NCBI GenBank assembly: GCA_913057685.1
Contig: CAJXOA010000004.1
Location: 31,055 to 95,054 of the forward strand
Reading direction: 5' to 3'
DNA: 64,000 nt
Source: an uncultured Trueperaceae bacterium
Lineage (GTDB): Bacteria > Deinococcota > Deinococci > Deinococcales > Trueperaceae
Positions 7,539 through 16,086 of the stretch are shown here, piece by piece. The notes below the pieces were generated by a model. The model made no database searches. It was not told the DNA's origin and saw nothing but the letters and a program-made list of their open reading frames with translations. Every line of letters starts with the position of its first letter. Positions within the stretch are counted from its first letter, which is position 1. Position numbers and translations under genes: made by a program.

Positions 7539-7859
7539 TCAGGAGGCGGCCTGCGGGTCGTCGACGAAGCGCGGCCGGATGCGCCGTTCGGCGTCGAGGC
7601 GGGCGGCGTCGATCCCGACGTCGCGCAACAGCCGTTCGAGCGCCACCCCGCGGTGGTGGGCGGCGGGGTGCCGGTCCGCCAACCGCGCGGGGACGACCGG
7701 GACGTGCCGGTAGGCGCGGAGCGCGCGGGCGGTCGCCTGCGGCGCGCCGTACCGCGCGGCGTCGCGGGCGTAGCGGGTGCGGACCTCGTCGTTGGCGCGC
7801 AGGGCGTGCGCGTCCGTCGCCGGGACGGTGGCGGGTGGTGCGGCGAGGAGCGTGACCAT
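7539..7859 (-). CDS. Small hypothetical protein
   Basis: 106 residues, basic and Ala/Arg-rich, not recognised. The ATG at 7859 has a convincing AAGGGAG ribosome-binding site 8-9 nt upstream. Short segments such as RTRYARDAARYGAPQATARAL and GVALERLLRDVGIDAARLDAE look helical. There is no signal peptide or membrane segment. It stands alone between a terminator hairpin and the divergent nnr gene. The coding call rests on the ribosome-binding site and on the stretch lacking another explanation, so it is uncertain. Confidence 0.5.
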   Translation of the reverse strand: MVTLLAAPPATVPATDAHALRANDEVRTRYARDAARYGAPQATARALRAYRHVPVVPARLADRHPAAHHRGVALERLLRDVGIDAARLDAERRIRPRFVDDPQAAS

Positions 7860-7969
7860 GCGGGCTCCCTTCACTCGATGGGCGCGAGACGCCCCCGATG
7901 GGACAGCGTGGCGCGCCCGCGCCCGCCCGTCCAGGGACGAACGTCCGCGGGCCCGGTGGGGGCCGGCGG

Positions 7970-7975
7970 TAGCAT
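7970..7975 (+). promoter_or_regulatory. -10 box of leaderless nnr
   Basis: TAGCAT, 6 nt before ATG 7982, no ribosome-binding site. Confidence 0.65.
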
Positions 7976-7981
7976 GCCCCC

Positions 7982-9478
7982 ATGCGCCTCGTGCACGCCG
8001 ATGCCGTCCGCGCCGCCGACGCCGCCGCCCCGGCGCTCGGGGTGGCGGAGACGACGTTGATGGCGAACGCCGGCCGCGCCGTCGCCGACGCCGCACTGGG
8101 GTTCGCCCCCCGCCGTGCGCTCGTCCTGTGCGGACCGGGGAACAACGGCGGCGACGGGTACGTCGCCGCCCGCCACCTCGCCGACGCGGACGTCGACGTC
8201 CGCGTCCTCGCCGTCGATCCCGACCGCTCGCGCAGCGTCGCGGCGGAGGCGGCCCGGGCGACCTGGACCGCCGACCGGCCGCTGCCCCCGCTCGACGCCG
8301 CGAGGCTGGACGCCGCCCTCGCCGACGCCGACCTGGTCGTCGATGCGCTGCTCGGCAGCGGCCTGGACCGCCCCCTCCGGTCGCCGCTCGCCGACGTCGT
8401 CCAGACCCTGAACGCCGCCGACGTGCCGGTCCTCGCCGTCGACGTCCCGACCGGCGTCGACGCCGACGCCGCCGTGCCGCCCGGCGCGCACGTGCACGCG
8501 GTGCGCACGGTGCAGCTCGCGTGGGCCTGCCCCGCCTCCGCCCTCGCGCCCGCCCGCTTCGCGTTCGGCGCGAGCGACGTCGCCGACATCGGCATGCCCG
8601 CCGGCGCCCTCCCGGACGGCGGCGACCCGGCGGCGTACCCGGAACGTTTCGGCGACGCCGAGGCGGCGACCACCTGGCCGTCCCCCCCGCCCGACGCCCA
8701 CAAGTACGCGGCGGGGGCGGTCCTGATCCTCGCCGGGTCGCCCGCCTGGTCCGGCGCGGCGGAGCTCGCCGCGCGCGGGGCGCACCGCGCCGGTGCGGGC
8801 CTCGTGACGCTCCTGAGCGACGCCCTCCATCCGGCCCGCTGGCCGGAGACCGTCACGCCGCCCGTCGACCCGACCCCGGGCGGCCTCGCGCGCGCCTGGG
8901 GCGACGTCGCCGACCGCCACCGCGCCGCGCAGGTGATCGGGCCCGGCCTGGCCCCCGAACGCCTCGCGGAGCTCGCGGCGGTCCTCGAGCGCGACCGCAC
9001 CCCGACGGTGCTCGACGCGACCGCGCTCGCCCCGGCGCTGCGTCCCGCGGTCGCCAGCGGGCCCGGCCGCTGGTTGACGCCGCACCACGGGGAGGCGGCC
9101 CGCCTGCTGGAGGTCCCGGCGGACGAGGTGCGGCGCGATCCCGTGGACGCCGCACGCCGGTTGGCGGCGGCGTGGAACGCCGGCGTCGTGCTGAAGGGAG
9201 CGGGCGCGGTCGTCGCGGCGCCGGACGGGCGCGTTCGGGTCGTCGCCGGCGGGCACCCGGGCATGGCGGCGGGCGGGACCGGCGACGTGCTGGCCGGCAC
9301 CCTCGGCGCGGCGCTCGCCGCGCCGCACGACGACGCCCTCGCGCGCGTCGCGGCGGCGGTGCTCGTGCACGCCCGCGCCGGCGAGCGGGCGGCGGCCCGG
9401 CACGGCGCCGGCCTGCGCGCGAGCGACGTCGCCGACGCGCTCGGGGCCGCCCGCGCCGCGCTCGCGGAGGCGTGCTAG
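7982..9478 (+). CDS. nnr: Bifunctional NAD(P)HX epimerase/dehydratase
   Basis: 498-residue fusion that repairs hydrated NADH and NADPH. Residues 1 to about 210 are the YjeF N-terminal epimerase (LCGPGNNGGDGYVAARHL, DALLGSGLDRPL, AVDVPTGVDAD). The remainder is the ADP/ATP-dependent dehydratase (GAVLILAGSPAWSGAAELAARGAHRAGAGLVTL, WLTPHHGEAARLL, VLKGAG, and the nucleotide motif AAGGTGDVLAGTLGA). Both active parts look complete. The stop is followed at once by the -10 box and GTG of thrB. Confidence 0.95.
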   Translation: MRLVHADAVRAADAAAPALGVAETTLMANAGRAVADAALGFAPRRALVLCGPGNNGGDGYVAARHLADADVDVRVLAVDPDRSRSVAAEAARATWTADRPLPPLDAARLDAALADADLVVDALLGSGLDRPLRSPLADVVQTLNAADVPVLAVDVPTGVDADAAVPPGAHVHAVRTVQLAWACPASALAPARFAFGASDVADIGMPAGALPDGGDPAAYPERFGDAEAATTWPSPPPDAHKYAAGAVLILAGSPAWSGAAELAARGAHRAGAGLVTLLSDALHPARWPETVTPPVDPTPGGLARAWGDVADRHRAAQVIGPGLAPERLAELAAVLERDRTPTVLDATALAPALRPAVASGPGRWLTPHHGEAARLLEVPADEVRRDPVDAARRLAAAWNAGVVLKGAGAVVAAPDGRVRVVAGGHPGMAAGGTGDVLAGTLGAALAAPHDDALARVAAAVLVHARAGERAAARHGAGLRASDVADALGAARAALAEAC

Positions 9479-9481
9479 CCT
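9476..9481 (+). promoter_or_regulatory. -10 box of leaderless thrB
   Basis: TAGCCT begins at the nnr stop codon (TAG) and lies 6 nt before GTG 9488. Confidence 0.6.
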
Positions 9482-9487
9482 TCGCGC

Positions 9488-10393
9488 GTGCCCCTCGAGG
9501 CGATCGTTCCCGCGAGCAGCGCGAACCTCGGTCCCGGCTTCGATTGCTTGGGCTTGGCGGTCGGCGTGCACCTGCGCGTGACCGCCACCCCCGCCGAGCG
9601 CGACGCCTTCGTCGACGAGGACGGGCTCCTCGATCCGGGTCCCGACGACCTCATCCACCAGGGGTTCCGCCGCGCCTTCGAGGCGGCGGGCGCGACCGCG
9701 CCGCCCGTCCACCTTTCGATCCGCAACGCCATCCCCCTCGCCCGGGGGTTGGGGTCGTCGTCGGCGGCGCTCGTCGCCGGCGCGCTGCTCGGGGACGCGG
9801 CGAACGGCGGGACGCTGGGCCGCGACGGGGTGTTCGCCCTCGCCGCCGACCTGGAGGGCCACCCGGACAACGTCGCGCCCGCCGTGTACGGCGGGCTGGT
9901 CCTCGCTGCGGAGGAGGGGGGCGGCTGGACCCGGCGGGCGTTGCCGTGGCCGTCCGCTTGGCGGATCGCCTTCGGCGTGCCGCCCTTCGAGGTTCCGACC
10001 ACCGCCGCGCGCGACGTGCTCTCCCCCGTCGTCCACCGCGCCGACGCGGTCGGGACCGCCGCCCGCCTCGCCTTCTGGCCGGTCGCGGTGTACACCGAGG
10101 ACGCCGAGCTGTTGCGCGTCGCGAGCCGCGACGCGATCCACGAACCGCAACGCCGGGCGTTGGTGCCCGGCCTCGACGCCGCCCGCGAGGCGGCGCTGGA
10201 CGCCGGCGCGTACGCGGCGTTCCTGTCGGGTGCGGGACCGACGTTGGCGGTCGTGACCGACGACGCGACCGCCCCCGCCGTCCACGCGGTGCTCGCCGAC
10301 TACGCCGGTCCGGACGGGACCGTGCTGACGCCGGAGGTCGGCGGCGCGGCGCGCGTCAGCGGTCGCTTCGACGGCGTGCCCGCAACACCTTGA
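9488..10393 (+). CDS. thrB: Homoserine kinase
   Basis: 301-residue GHMP kinase that phosphorylates homoserine in threonine synthesis. It opens VPASSANLGPGFDCLGLAVG, carries the GHMP ATP loop ARGLGSSSAALVAGALLGD, then LEGHPDNVAPAVYGGLV, and the C-terminal LSGAGPTLAVV motif. All are typical of ThrB. GTG start at 9488, 6 nt after TAGCCT. The 3' end overlaps the convergent rsmC-like gene by 38 bp. No other threonine gene is adjacent. Confidence 0.95.
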   Translation: MPLEAIVPASSANLGPGFDCLGLAVGVHLRVTATPAERDAFVDEDGLLDPGPDDLIHQGFRRAFEAAGATAPPVHLSIRNAIPLARGLGSSSAALVAGALLGDAANGGTLGRDGVFALAADLEGHPDNVAPAVYGGLVLAAEEGGGWTRRALPWPSAWRIAFGVPPFEVPTTAARDVLSPVVHRADAVGTAARLAFWPVAVYTEDAELLRVASRDAIHEPQRRALVPGLDAAREAALDAGAYAAFLSGAGPTLAVVTDDATAPAVHAVLADYAGPDGTVLTPEVGGAARVSGRFDGVPATP

Positions 10394-11657
10394 AGGCGCC
10401 CGCCGGCCGCACCTCGAGGGCCGCGCCGGCCGCTTCGGTCTCCGCTTCGTAGGGCAGGTCCGCGTTCGCGACGATCCACGCCGTCCCGCCGGGCGCGAGG
10501 CGGTGGACCGCGGTGCGGACGAACGCCCGCCCGAGGGCGGTGCGGACCCCCGCCCCGACGTGGAACGGTGGGTTGGCGAGCACGACGTCGAAGCGGTCGT
10601 CGGTCGCGAGGTCCGCACCGAGATCGGTGTGGCGGACGTCGGCGGTCGGGACGTTGCGGCGGGCGCTGCGGACGGCGGCGAGGTCGTCGTCGACCGCGAC
10701 GACGTCGCCGCCGTCGGCCGCCGCGAAGCGCGCGAGCGGCCCCCACCCACAGCCGAGATCGAGGACGCGGAGGCCCCGCCACGTCGGGCCCTCCGCCTCG
10801 AGGGCCGCCAGCAGGTGGGCGGTGCCGGGGTCGAGCTTCGCGGCCGCGTACGTCCCGGGGAGGGCGAGCGCTCCGGCCGCCCCCTCGACCGGCGCCCACG
10901 GGCCGTCGGCCGGTGCGGGCACGCCGGGGGCGGGGGCGAGCGCGTCGTCGGCGGCGGTGGGGCGGGGGTCGGCGAGGCGCACGACGTCGGCGCGGCCGCG
11001 TTTGGCGAGCCGCTCGACCGTCCCGAACCAGCGGCCGGCGTCGCGGGCGTACCGCTTCGCACCCCGGTCGCGGTCGAGGACCGCCAACGCCACGCCGTCC
11101 GGCGTCAGGGCGCGGGCGGCGGCCGCCAGGTCGGCGTGGACGGCGCGGGTCCCCAGGTCGGCGCGCGGTGCGATCCACACCTCGTCCGCCCCGCCGGGAG
11201 CCGCGTCCCACGGGAGGCCCGCGGCGGCGTGCGCGGCGACGGCGCGCGCCCCGGGCCGGTCGGCGGCCGCGTCGCGCCGGAGGGCGTCCAGCGCGGCGGC
11301 GGAGCGTTCCAGGACGCGTCCGCCGCCGGCGGCGCGGGCCGGCACGCCGAACGCTCCCGTCGCGTCGAGGCGTCGGTCGGGGGGCGGGGCGTCGCCCCGG
11401 TCGGCGAGGAGCGCCGCGAGGAGCGCGAGGCCGTCGGGGACGTCCGGGTGGCCGCGCATCCCCGTTCGCCACGACGCCTGCACGCCGGCGACCTCGAGGA
11501 GGTCCCAGGGGCGGTCCGCCCACGCCGCGGCCGGGTCGGGGTCGGCGGAGTTGGAGGCGGCACGGTCGGGGGCGGCGCGGTCGGAGGCGGCGCGGTCGGG
11601 GGCGGACCGATCGGGCGTCCGTCGGCCGGACCGTGGGGGGCGACGTCGCTTCGTCAC
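10356..11657 (-). CDS. RsmC-like class I SAM methyltransferase (16S rRNA guanine-N2 type)
   Basis: 433 residues. After a low-complexity Asp/Arg/Ala N-terminus (residues about 10-45, made by a 15-bp tandem repeat) comes a degenerate N-terminal domain, then a catalytic domain with LRVLDLGCGWGPLARFAA (SAM motif I), VVAVDDDLAAVRSARRN and the N6/N2-methylation motif DVVLANPPFHVGAG. This two-domain order with NPPFH is the RsmC/RsmD-like MTS family that methylates guanine in 16S rRNA. The GTG at 11657 lies 5 nt after TACCGT. It is divergent from tsaD with only 54 bp between the starts. Exact target base is not provable here. Confidence 0.85.
   Translation of the reverse strand: MTKRRRPPRSGRRTPDRSAPDRAASDRAAPDRAASNSADPDPAAAWADRPWDLLEVAGVQASWRTGMRGHPDVPDGLALLAALLADRGDAPPPDRRLDATGAFGVPARAAGGGRVLERSAAALDALRRDAAADRPGARAVAAHAAAGLPWDAAPGGADEVWIAPRADLGTRAVHADLAAAARALTPDGVALAVLDRDRGAKRYARDAGRWFGTVERLAKRGRADVVRLADPRPTAADDALAPAPGVPAPADGPWAPVEGAAGALALPGTYAAAKLDPGTAHLLAALEAEGPTWRGLRVLDLGCGWGPLARFAAADGGDVVAVDDDLAAVRSARRNVPTADVRHTDLGADLATDDRFDVVLANPPFHVGAGVRTALGRAFVRTAVHRLAPGGTAWIVANADLPYEAETEAAGAALEVRPAGAFKVLRARRRSDR
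11561..11605. repeat. Three 15-bp tandem repeats in the rsmC-like N-terminus
   Basis: Three consecutive near-identical units of the type cgcggtcggrggcgg, in frame, encode repeated DRAA[SP] in the disordered N-terminus. Confidence 0.85.
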
Positions 11658-11662
11658 GCCCC

Positions 11663-11668
11663 ACGGTA
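11663..11668 (-). promoter_or_regulatory. -10 box of leaderless rsmC-like gene
   Basis: TACCGT on the minus strand, 5 nt before GTG 11657. Confidence 0.55.
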
Positions 11669-11698
11669 CCCGCCTCCGGTGGTCGTTCGGGGCCGTGG

Positions 11699-11704
11699 TA
11701 GCGT
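11699..11704 (+). promoter_or_regulatory. -10 box of leaderless tsaD
   Basis: TAGCGT, 7 nt before GTG 11712. Together with the box at 11663-11668 it forms a compact divergent promoter. Confidence 0.6.
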
Positions 11705-11711
11705 CCCGGTC

Positions 11712-12734
11712 GTGCGCGTGGTGCTGGGCATCGATACGTCCTGCGACGATACCGGGGTCGGCATCGTCGACGCCGCGAGCGGGGCGGTGCTCGCCAACGT
11801 CGTCGCGTCGCAGGACGCGGTGCACGCCCCGTTCGGTGGGGTCGTGCCGGAACGCGCGTCCCGCGAACACCTCCGGGTCGTCGACGACGTCGCCCGCCGC
11901 GCCCTCGCGGACGCCGGCGCGACCCTCGACGACGTCGACGCGGTCGCCGCGACGTACGGGCCCGGCCTCGTCGGGGCGCTGCTCGTCGGGCTGTCCTGGG
12001 CGAAAGCCCTCGCCTGGGCGCGAGGGGCGCGCTTCCACCCCGTCCACCACCTTGCCGGGCACCTGGCGTCCGCCGGCCCCCCCGACCCCGACGCGGGCGG
12101 CGCGACCCCGCCGGAACTGGCGTTGGTGGCGTCGGGCGGCCATACCAGCCTGTTCCTCGTCGACGGGGCGCGCCACGCGCGGGAGGTCGGCCGCAGCCGC
12201 GACGATGCGGCCGGCGAGGCGTTCGACAAGGTCGCGCGCCTCCTGGGGCTCGGCTTCCCCGGTGGGCCGGCCCTCGCCGCCCTCGCGCGCGACGGCGACC
12301 CGGACGCCGTCGCGCTCCCCCGGCCGCTGCGCGGCCAGGCCGGCTACGACTTCAGCTTCAGTGGCCTCAAGACCGCCGTCGCGGTCCGGCTCGAGCGCGA
12401 CCCGGACCTCCCCCCCGCCGACCTCGCCGCGGCGTTCGAGGCGACCGTCGTCGAGGCGCTGGTCGACACCCTCCGGCGCGCCGCGCGCGACCACGGCGTC
12501 GACCGGGTGGTGGTCGTCGGGGGGGTCGCCGCCAACGCCCACCTCCGCGCGGCGCTCGCCGACACCGGCCTCCGCGTGCGGGTCCCGCCCGCGGGGCTGG
12601 CGACCGACAACGGCGCGATGATCGCGCTCGCGGCGTGGCAGGGCCTGGGGGTGACGGCGGACGCGGCGGAGGCGTGGACGCGCGACGCGGCGCCCTACCT
12701 GCCGCTCGACGCGGCGGCGCGGGCCGCCTCGTAG
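11712..12734 (+). CDS. tsaD: tRNA N6-adenosine threonylcarbamoyltransferase
   Basis: 340-residue Kae1/TsaD enzyme that transfers threonylcarbamoyl to A37 of ANN-decoding tRNAs together with TsaB/TsaE. It begins VLGIDTSCDDTGVGIVD, shows GGVVPERASREH, YGPGLVGALLVGLSWAKALAW, the iron ligands in HHLAGHL, LALVASGGHTSLFLV, FDKVARLLGLGFPGGP, YDFSFSGLKTAV and VVGGVAANAHLR. GTG start 7 nt after TAGCGT. The last 40 bp overlap the convergent bshA gene. Confidence 0.96.
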   Translation: MRVVLGIDTSCDDTGVGIVDAASGAVLANVVASQDAVHAPFGGVVPERASREHLRVVDDVARRALADAGATLDDVDAVAATYGPGLVGALLVGLSWAKALAWARGARFHPVHHLAGHLASAGPPDPDAGGATPPELALVASGGHTSLFLVDGARHAREVGRSRDDAAGEAFDKVARLLGLGFPGGPALAALARDGDPDAVALPRPLRGQAGYDFSFSGLKTAVAVRLERDPDLPPADLAAAFEATVVEALVDTLRRAARDHGVDRVVVVGGVAANAHLRAALADTGLRVRVPPAGLATDNGAMIALAAWQGLGVTADAAEAWTRDAAPYLPLDAAARAAS

Positions 12735-13888
12735 ACCTCCCGGTAGGCGTCGGTCACGACCCCCTCGGTGAAGACCGTGACGGCCCGCTCGCGGCCGGCG
12801 GCGGCGAACGCCGCATGCCGGGCGGGGTCGGTGAGGAGGGCGTCGACCGCTTCGGCGAGCCCCGCGACGTCCCCGACCGGCCGGAGGAGGCCGGTGACGC
12901 CGTCCTCGACGACCTCGGGGATGCCGCCGGCGTGCGTCCCGACGACCGGAACGCCGCTCGCCATCGCCTCCAACGCCGCGAGGCCGAACGCCTCGTGGCT
13001 GCTGGGCAACAGGAACACGTCGGCGGTCCGCATGACCGCCTCGACGCTGGGGAACGCCCCCAGGAACGTCACGCGGTCCGCGACGCCCAACTCGCGGGCG
13101 AGGGCGGCGGCCTTGGGTTGGTCGGGGCCGTCGCCGACCATCAACAGCCGGACGGGTCGCCGCTCGGCGAGGTCCGCGAGGACGCGCACCACCTCGCACG
13201 TGCGTTTCACCGGCCGGAAGTTCGAGACGTGCAGCAGCAACGCCTCGTCGTCGTTCGCGAAGCGGCGGCGGACCTCGGGGTCCGCACCGGGACGAAACCG
13301 CTCGGGATCGACGGTGTTGGGAACGACGCGGATCGGGCGTTCGATGCCCAACACCCGCTTCGTTTCGTCGTGCAGGTCGCGACTGACGGCGGTCACCGCG
13401 TCGCTGGCGTGGATCGCGTGGCGGGTCGGACGCAGGTAGGCGCGGTCCATCCCGACGAGGGTGACGTCGGTCCCGTGCAGGGTCGTGACGACCGCCGGGC
13501 GGGGGCCGGCCACCATGTCGCGCGCGAGGATCGCCGCCGTCGCGTGCGGCACCGCGTAGTGCGCATGCACGACGTCGACGTCGAACGCCTCGATCACCTC
13601 CGCCAACTTCGACGCTTCGGCGAGGGTCGTCAGGGGCGCCTCGAACAGCGGGTAGGCGAGGGTCTCCACCTGGTGGACCCACACGTTGGGGTCGGCGCGG
13701 TCGACGAGGCGGAACGGCACGCGGTTGGAGACGAAGTGCACCTGGTGCCCCTCGCGCGCGAAGCGCAACCCCATCTCGGTCGCCACGACCCCGCTCCCGC
13801 CCGCGCCGCCGTGCAGCAGCACCGCGAGGCGGAACGGCGCACCGTCGGCCGGCCGGCCGGGGGGCCCGCCCGGGGGGACGGCGCTCAC
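12695..13888 (-). CDS. bshA: N-acetyl-alpha-D-glucosaminyl L-malate synthase (bacillithiol synthesis)
   Basis: 397-residue GT4 glycosyltransferase. The N-terminal half carries the features of BshA: GGSGVVATEMGLRFAREGHQ, VHFVSNRVPFRL, YPLFEAPLTTLAEASKLAEV and VHAHYAVPHATAAILARDM, followed by TTLHGTDVTLVG. The C-terminal donor domain has FRPVKRTCEVVRVLADL and PSSHEAFGLAALEAMASGVPVVGT. BshA joins GlcNAc and L-malate in the first step to bacillithiol, the thiol known from Bacillus and Deinococcus. The GTG start overlaps the stop of the upstream nucleotidyltransferase. Its 3' end runs 40 bp into tsaD. Confidence 0.92.
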   Translation of the reverse strand: MSAVPPGGPPGRPADGAPFRLAVLLHGGAGGSGVVATEMGLRFAREGHQVHFVSNRVPFRLVDRADPNVWVHQVETLAYPLFEAPLTTLAEASKLAEVIEAFDVDVVHAHYAVPHATAAILARDMVAGPRPAVVTTLHGTDVTLVGMDRAYLRPTRHAIHASDAVTAVSRDLHDETKRVLGIERPIRVVPNTVDPERFRPGADPEVRRRFANDDEALLLHVSNFRPVKRTCEVVRVLADLAERRPVRLLMVGDGPDQPKAAALARELGVADRVTFLGAFPSVEAVMRTADVFLLPSSHEAFGLAALEAMASGVPVVGTHAGGIPEVVEDGVTGLLRPVGDVAGLAEAVDALLTDPARHAAFAAAGRERAVTVFTEGVVTDAYREVYEAARAAASSGR

Positions 13889-14715
13889 GCGCCCGACGCC
13901 GACGGCACGTCGGGGTCGGGAAGGCCGAGGGTCGCGGGGAGTTGATCGACGCGGTCGACGTCGGTCGCGAGTTCGGGGTCGGCACCCCACGCGAGCGCCA
14001 CGCGGACGTCCAACAGCGTGTGGGCGCGCCGCTCGACGAGGCCGGGCGTGATGCGGCCGAACGCCCACGCGGCCAACAATTGCGGGCCGGCGGCGGCGGC
14101 GAGGCGCCAGGGGGCCTTGCGGAGGCGGGTGGCGACGTCGATCCACGGCAGCAACCCCGTCAGGGCGTCGGGGGTGGCGAGCACCAGGTTGCCGCCGGTC
14201 ACCGGTCCGTCGCTGCTCCGCACCCACGTGCGTGGGATGGCGGCGAAGCGCGCGTCGTAGTCGCGGCGCGCCACCACCGGGTAGACGAGGTCCGCGTCGC
14301 GGGCGTCGGCCACGAACCGGTCGACGTGCCGGGGCTCCACCCAGGGGACGTCCGCACCGACCAGCAGGAGGCGTTCGTCCGCCTCCGCCGCGACGCGGGC
14401 CGCCCCGATCCCCAACGTCAGCGAATCCAGGAGGCGCGGCCCGCCGGGCACGACGACGTGCGGGTCGGCGGCGAGCCGCCGCCCCATCGCCGCGTCGTGC
14501 GCCCCCACCCACACGATGCGGCGGACGTGCTGCGCCCCGAGGAGCGCGTCGAGCACGTACGCCCCGAGGGGGCGGCCCTTGAGCGGCACGAGCGCCTTCG
14601 CGGGCGCGCCGGTCGCGCGCGCCAGCGCGTCGCCCGGGCCCCCGCCCGCCAGGACGACGGCGGTGACGGGGGCGGGCCGGTGCGGGGGGCGGGTGGGGGC
14701 GGACGTCGCAGGCAT
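13885..14715 (-). CDS. MobA-like NTP transferase domain protein
   Basis: 276 residues with a GT-A nucleotidyltransferase core: VTAVVLAGGGPGDALARATG, KALVPLKGRPLGAYVLDALL, LLVGADVPWVEPRHVDRFV (the Asp-containing metal motif) and GPVTGGNLVLATPDAL. This pattern occurs in MobA-like and related sugar-nucleotide transferases; the exact activity is unknown. It is translationally coupled to bshA, so a role near bacillithiol or a glycoconjugate pathway is possible. The ATG at 14715 follows TAGACT (14729-14724) at 8 nt, and that box overlaps the end of the PEGA gene upstream. Confidence 0.8.
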   Translation of the reverse strand: MPATSAPTRPPHRPAPVTAVVLAGGGPGDALARATGAPAKALVPLKGRPLGAYVLDALLGAQHVRRIVWVGAHDAAMGRRLAADPHVVVPGGPRLLDSLTLGIGAARVAAEADERLLLVGADVPWVEPRHVDRFVADARDADLVYPVVARRDYDARFAAIPRTWVRSSDGPVTGGNLVLATPDALTGLLPWIDVATRLRKAPWRLAAAAGPQLLAAWAFGRITPGLVERRAHTLLDVRVALAWGADPELATDVDRVDQLPATLGLPDPDVPSASGA

Positions 14716-14726
14716 GGGCGCGTAGT

Positions 14727-16004
14727 CTATCGCTCCGGCAGGCGGTCCTGGCGTAGGGCGACGTCGCGGACGACGCCGGCGGGCACGTCGATGCGGCGCA
14801 CGACGGTCGCGTAGCCGGGCGCGACGACGGTGAGTTCCGCGACGCCGGGCGCCACCCCGTCGATCCGCAGGGCGACCGCGCTGCCGCCGAGCGTGCCGAC
14901 GCGCCGCCCGTCGAGGAAGACGACGCTGCCGGGCACCTCCCCGCGCACGTCGAGCGATCCGTCCTCGCGCCGCAAGGTCACGTCGAGGTCGGTGCGTTCC
15001 CCTCCGCGAATCGTGACGGTGCGGGTGCTGGCGGCGTAGCCGCCCCGTTCGAGGCGGACGTCGTAGCGACCGGGGGCGAAGCGCAGGTCGAACGCCGGTG
15101 TGCGGCCCTGGTAGACGCCGTCGACGTACACCTCCGCACCGGACGGGCGCGAGGTCACGTCGAGCGTCCCGTCCCGCACGACGCGGCGCAGGTCGAACGT
15201 CAGGCGTTCCCCACCGTCGCGGGGCAGCCGCACGCTGCGGCGTTCGGTGCGGTAGCCGTCGCGCGTCACCGTGACGGTGCGGACGCCGGCGTCGGTCGTG
15301 ACGCGCAGCGGGGTGCGCCCCTGGTAGACGCCGTCGACGTACACCTCCGCGCCGCTCGGGTCGGACAGCACCGACAACGTCGACTCCCCGCGGACGGGGT
15401 CGTCGCGCACGACGCGGTAGCCGACGCTGCCCGACGCCCAGGCGTCCTGCGCGACGCGCTCCAGGAGCGCTTCGACGCGCCGTTGGAAGCCGCCGACGGC
15501 GACGTCGCTGCGCGCGAACGCCGCGTCGCCCTCGAAGCGCGCGAGGGGGGCGACGTCGAGGGTGGCGGGCCCGGCGATCGCCAGGACGCGGGAGACGCCG
15601 TAGGGCGGATCGACCGCGAAGCGGTACCCCGCGTCGGGCCCGGGCACCGTGACCGCGACGCCGGCCGGGAGGCGGAGGCGCGGTTGGTAGCGGTTGGGAA
15701 CGATCTGCTGCACGCTGCCGTCGGGCTCGACGGAGTACAGGTACAGCCACGCGTCGCGCGTTGCTTGGACGGTCACCTCGATCGGGTCGCCGACGGCGTA
15801 GGACGGCAGCCGACCGGCGCGGTCGAGGGTCACCTCCACCCCGAAGGCGGGGTCGGGGTTCACGACGATCGCCTGCGGATCGAGGCGGACGTCCTGCGCG
15901 ACGGCGAGGCCGATGACGAGGGACAGGGCGGCGAACGCCGCGCGGGCGGCGCGGACGCGCGCGACGGACCACCGGGATCGGGAGGACGGCGTGAAGGGGG
16001 TCAC
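14727..16004 (-). CDS. Secreted DUF4384/PEGA-domain protein
   Basis: 425 residues, GTG start at 16004 with a good AAAGGAGG site. A signal peptide ends near VIGLAVAQ. Residues about 60-170 contain DPIEVTVQATRDAWLYLYSV and VQQIVPNRYQ, the DUF4384 pattern. Then follow three PEGA repeats: two nearly identical blocks with SGAEVYVDGVYQGRTP and a more diverged one with GSVVFLDGRRVGTLGG. PEGA modules are extracytoplasmic beta domains often linked to the cell surface. Function is unknown. It is divergent from the LolA-like gene and close upstream of the nucleotidyltransferase gene. Confidence 0.88.
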   Translation of the reverse strand: MTPFTPSSRSRWSVARVRAARAAFAALSLVIGLAVAQDVRLDPQAIVVNPDPAFGVEVTLDRAGRLPSYAVGDPIEVTVQATRDAWLYLYSVEPDGSVQQIVPNRYQPRLRLPAGVAVTVPGPDAGYRFAVDPPYGVSRVLAIAGPATLDVAPLARFEGDAAFARSDVAVGGFQRRVEALLERVAQDAWASGSVGYRVVRDDPVRGESTLSVLSDPSGAEVYVDGVYQGRTPLRVTTDAGVRTVTVTRDGYRTERRSVRLPRDGGERLTFDLRRVVRDGTLDVTSRPSGAEVYVDGVYQGRTPAFDLRFAPGRYDVRLERGGYAASTRTVTIRGGERTDLDVTLRREDGSLDVRGEVPGSVVFLDGRRVGTLGGSAVALRIDGVAPGVAELTVVAPGYATVVRRIDVPAGVVRDVALRQDRLPER

Positions 16005-16025
16005 GGGAGCCTCCTTTCGGCGGCG

Positions 16026-16031
16026 AAGATA
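16026..16031 (-). promoter_or_regulatory. -10 box of the DUF4384/PEGA gene
   Basis: TATCTT on the minus strand, 21 nt before GTG 16004, leaving a short leader that includes AAAGGAGG. Confidence 0.5.
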
Positions 16032-16075
16032 GCACCGGCGTGTGCCGGCTTCCGCCGCGGACGCCACGCCCGCGG

Positions 16076-16081
16076 TACCCT
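16076..16081 (+). promoter_or_regulatory. -10 box of the leaderless LolA-like gene
   Basis: TACCCT, 5 nt before GTG 16087. Confidence 0.5.
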
Positions 16082-16086
16082 CCCCC

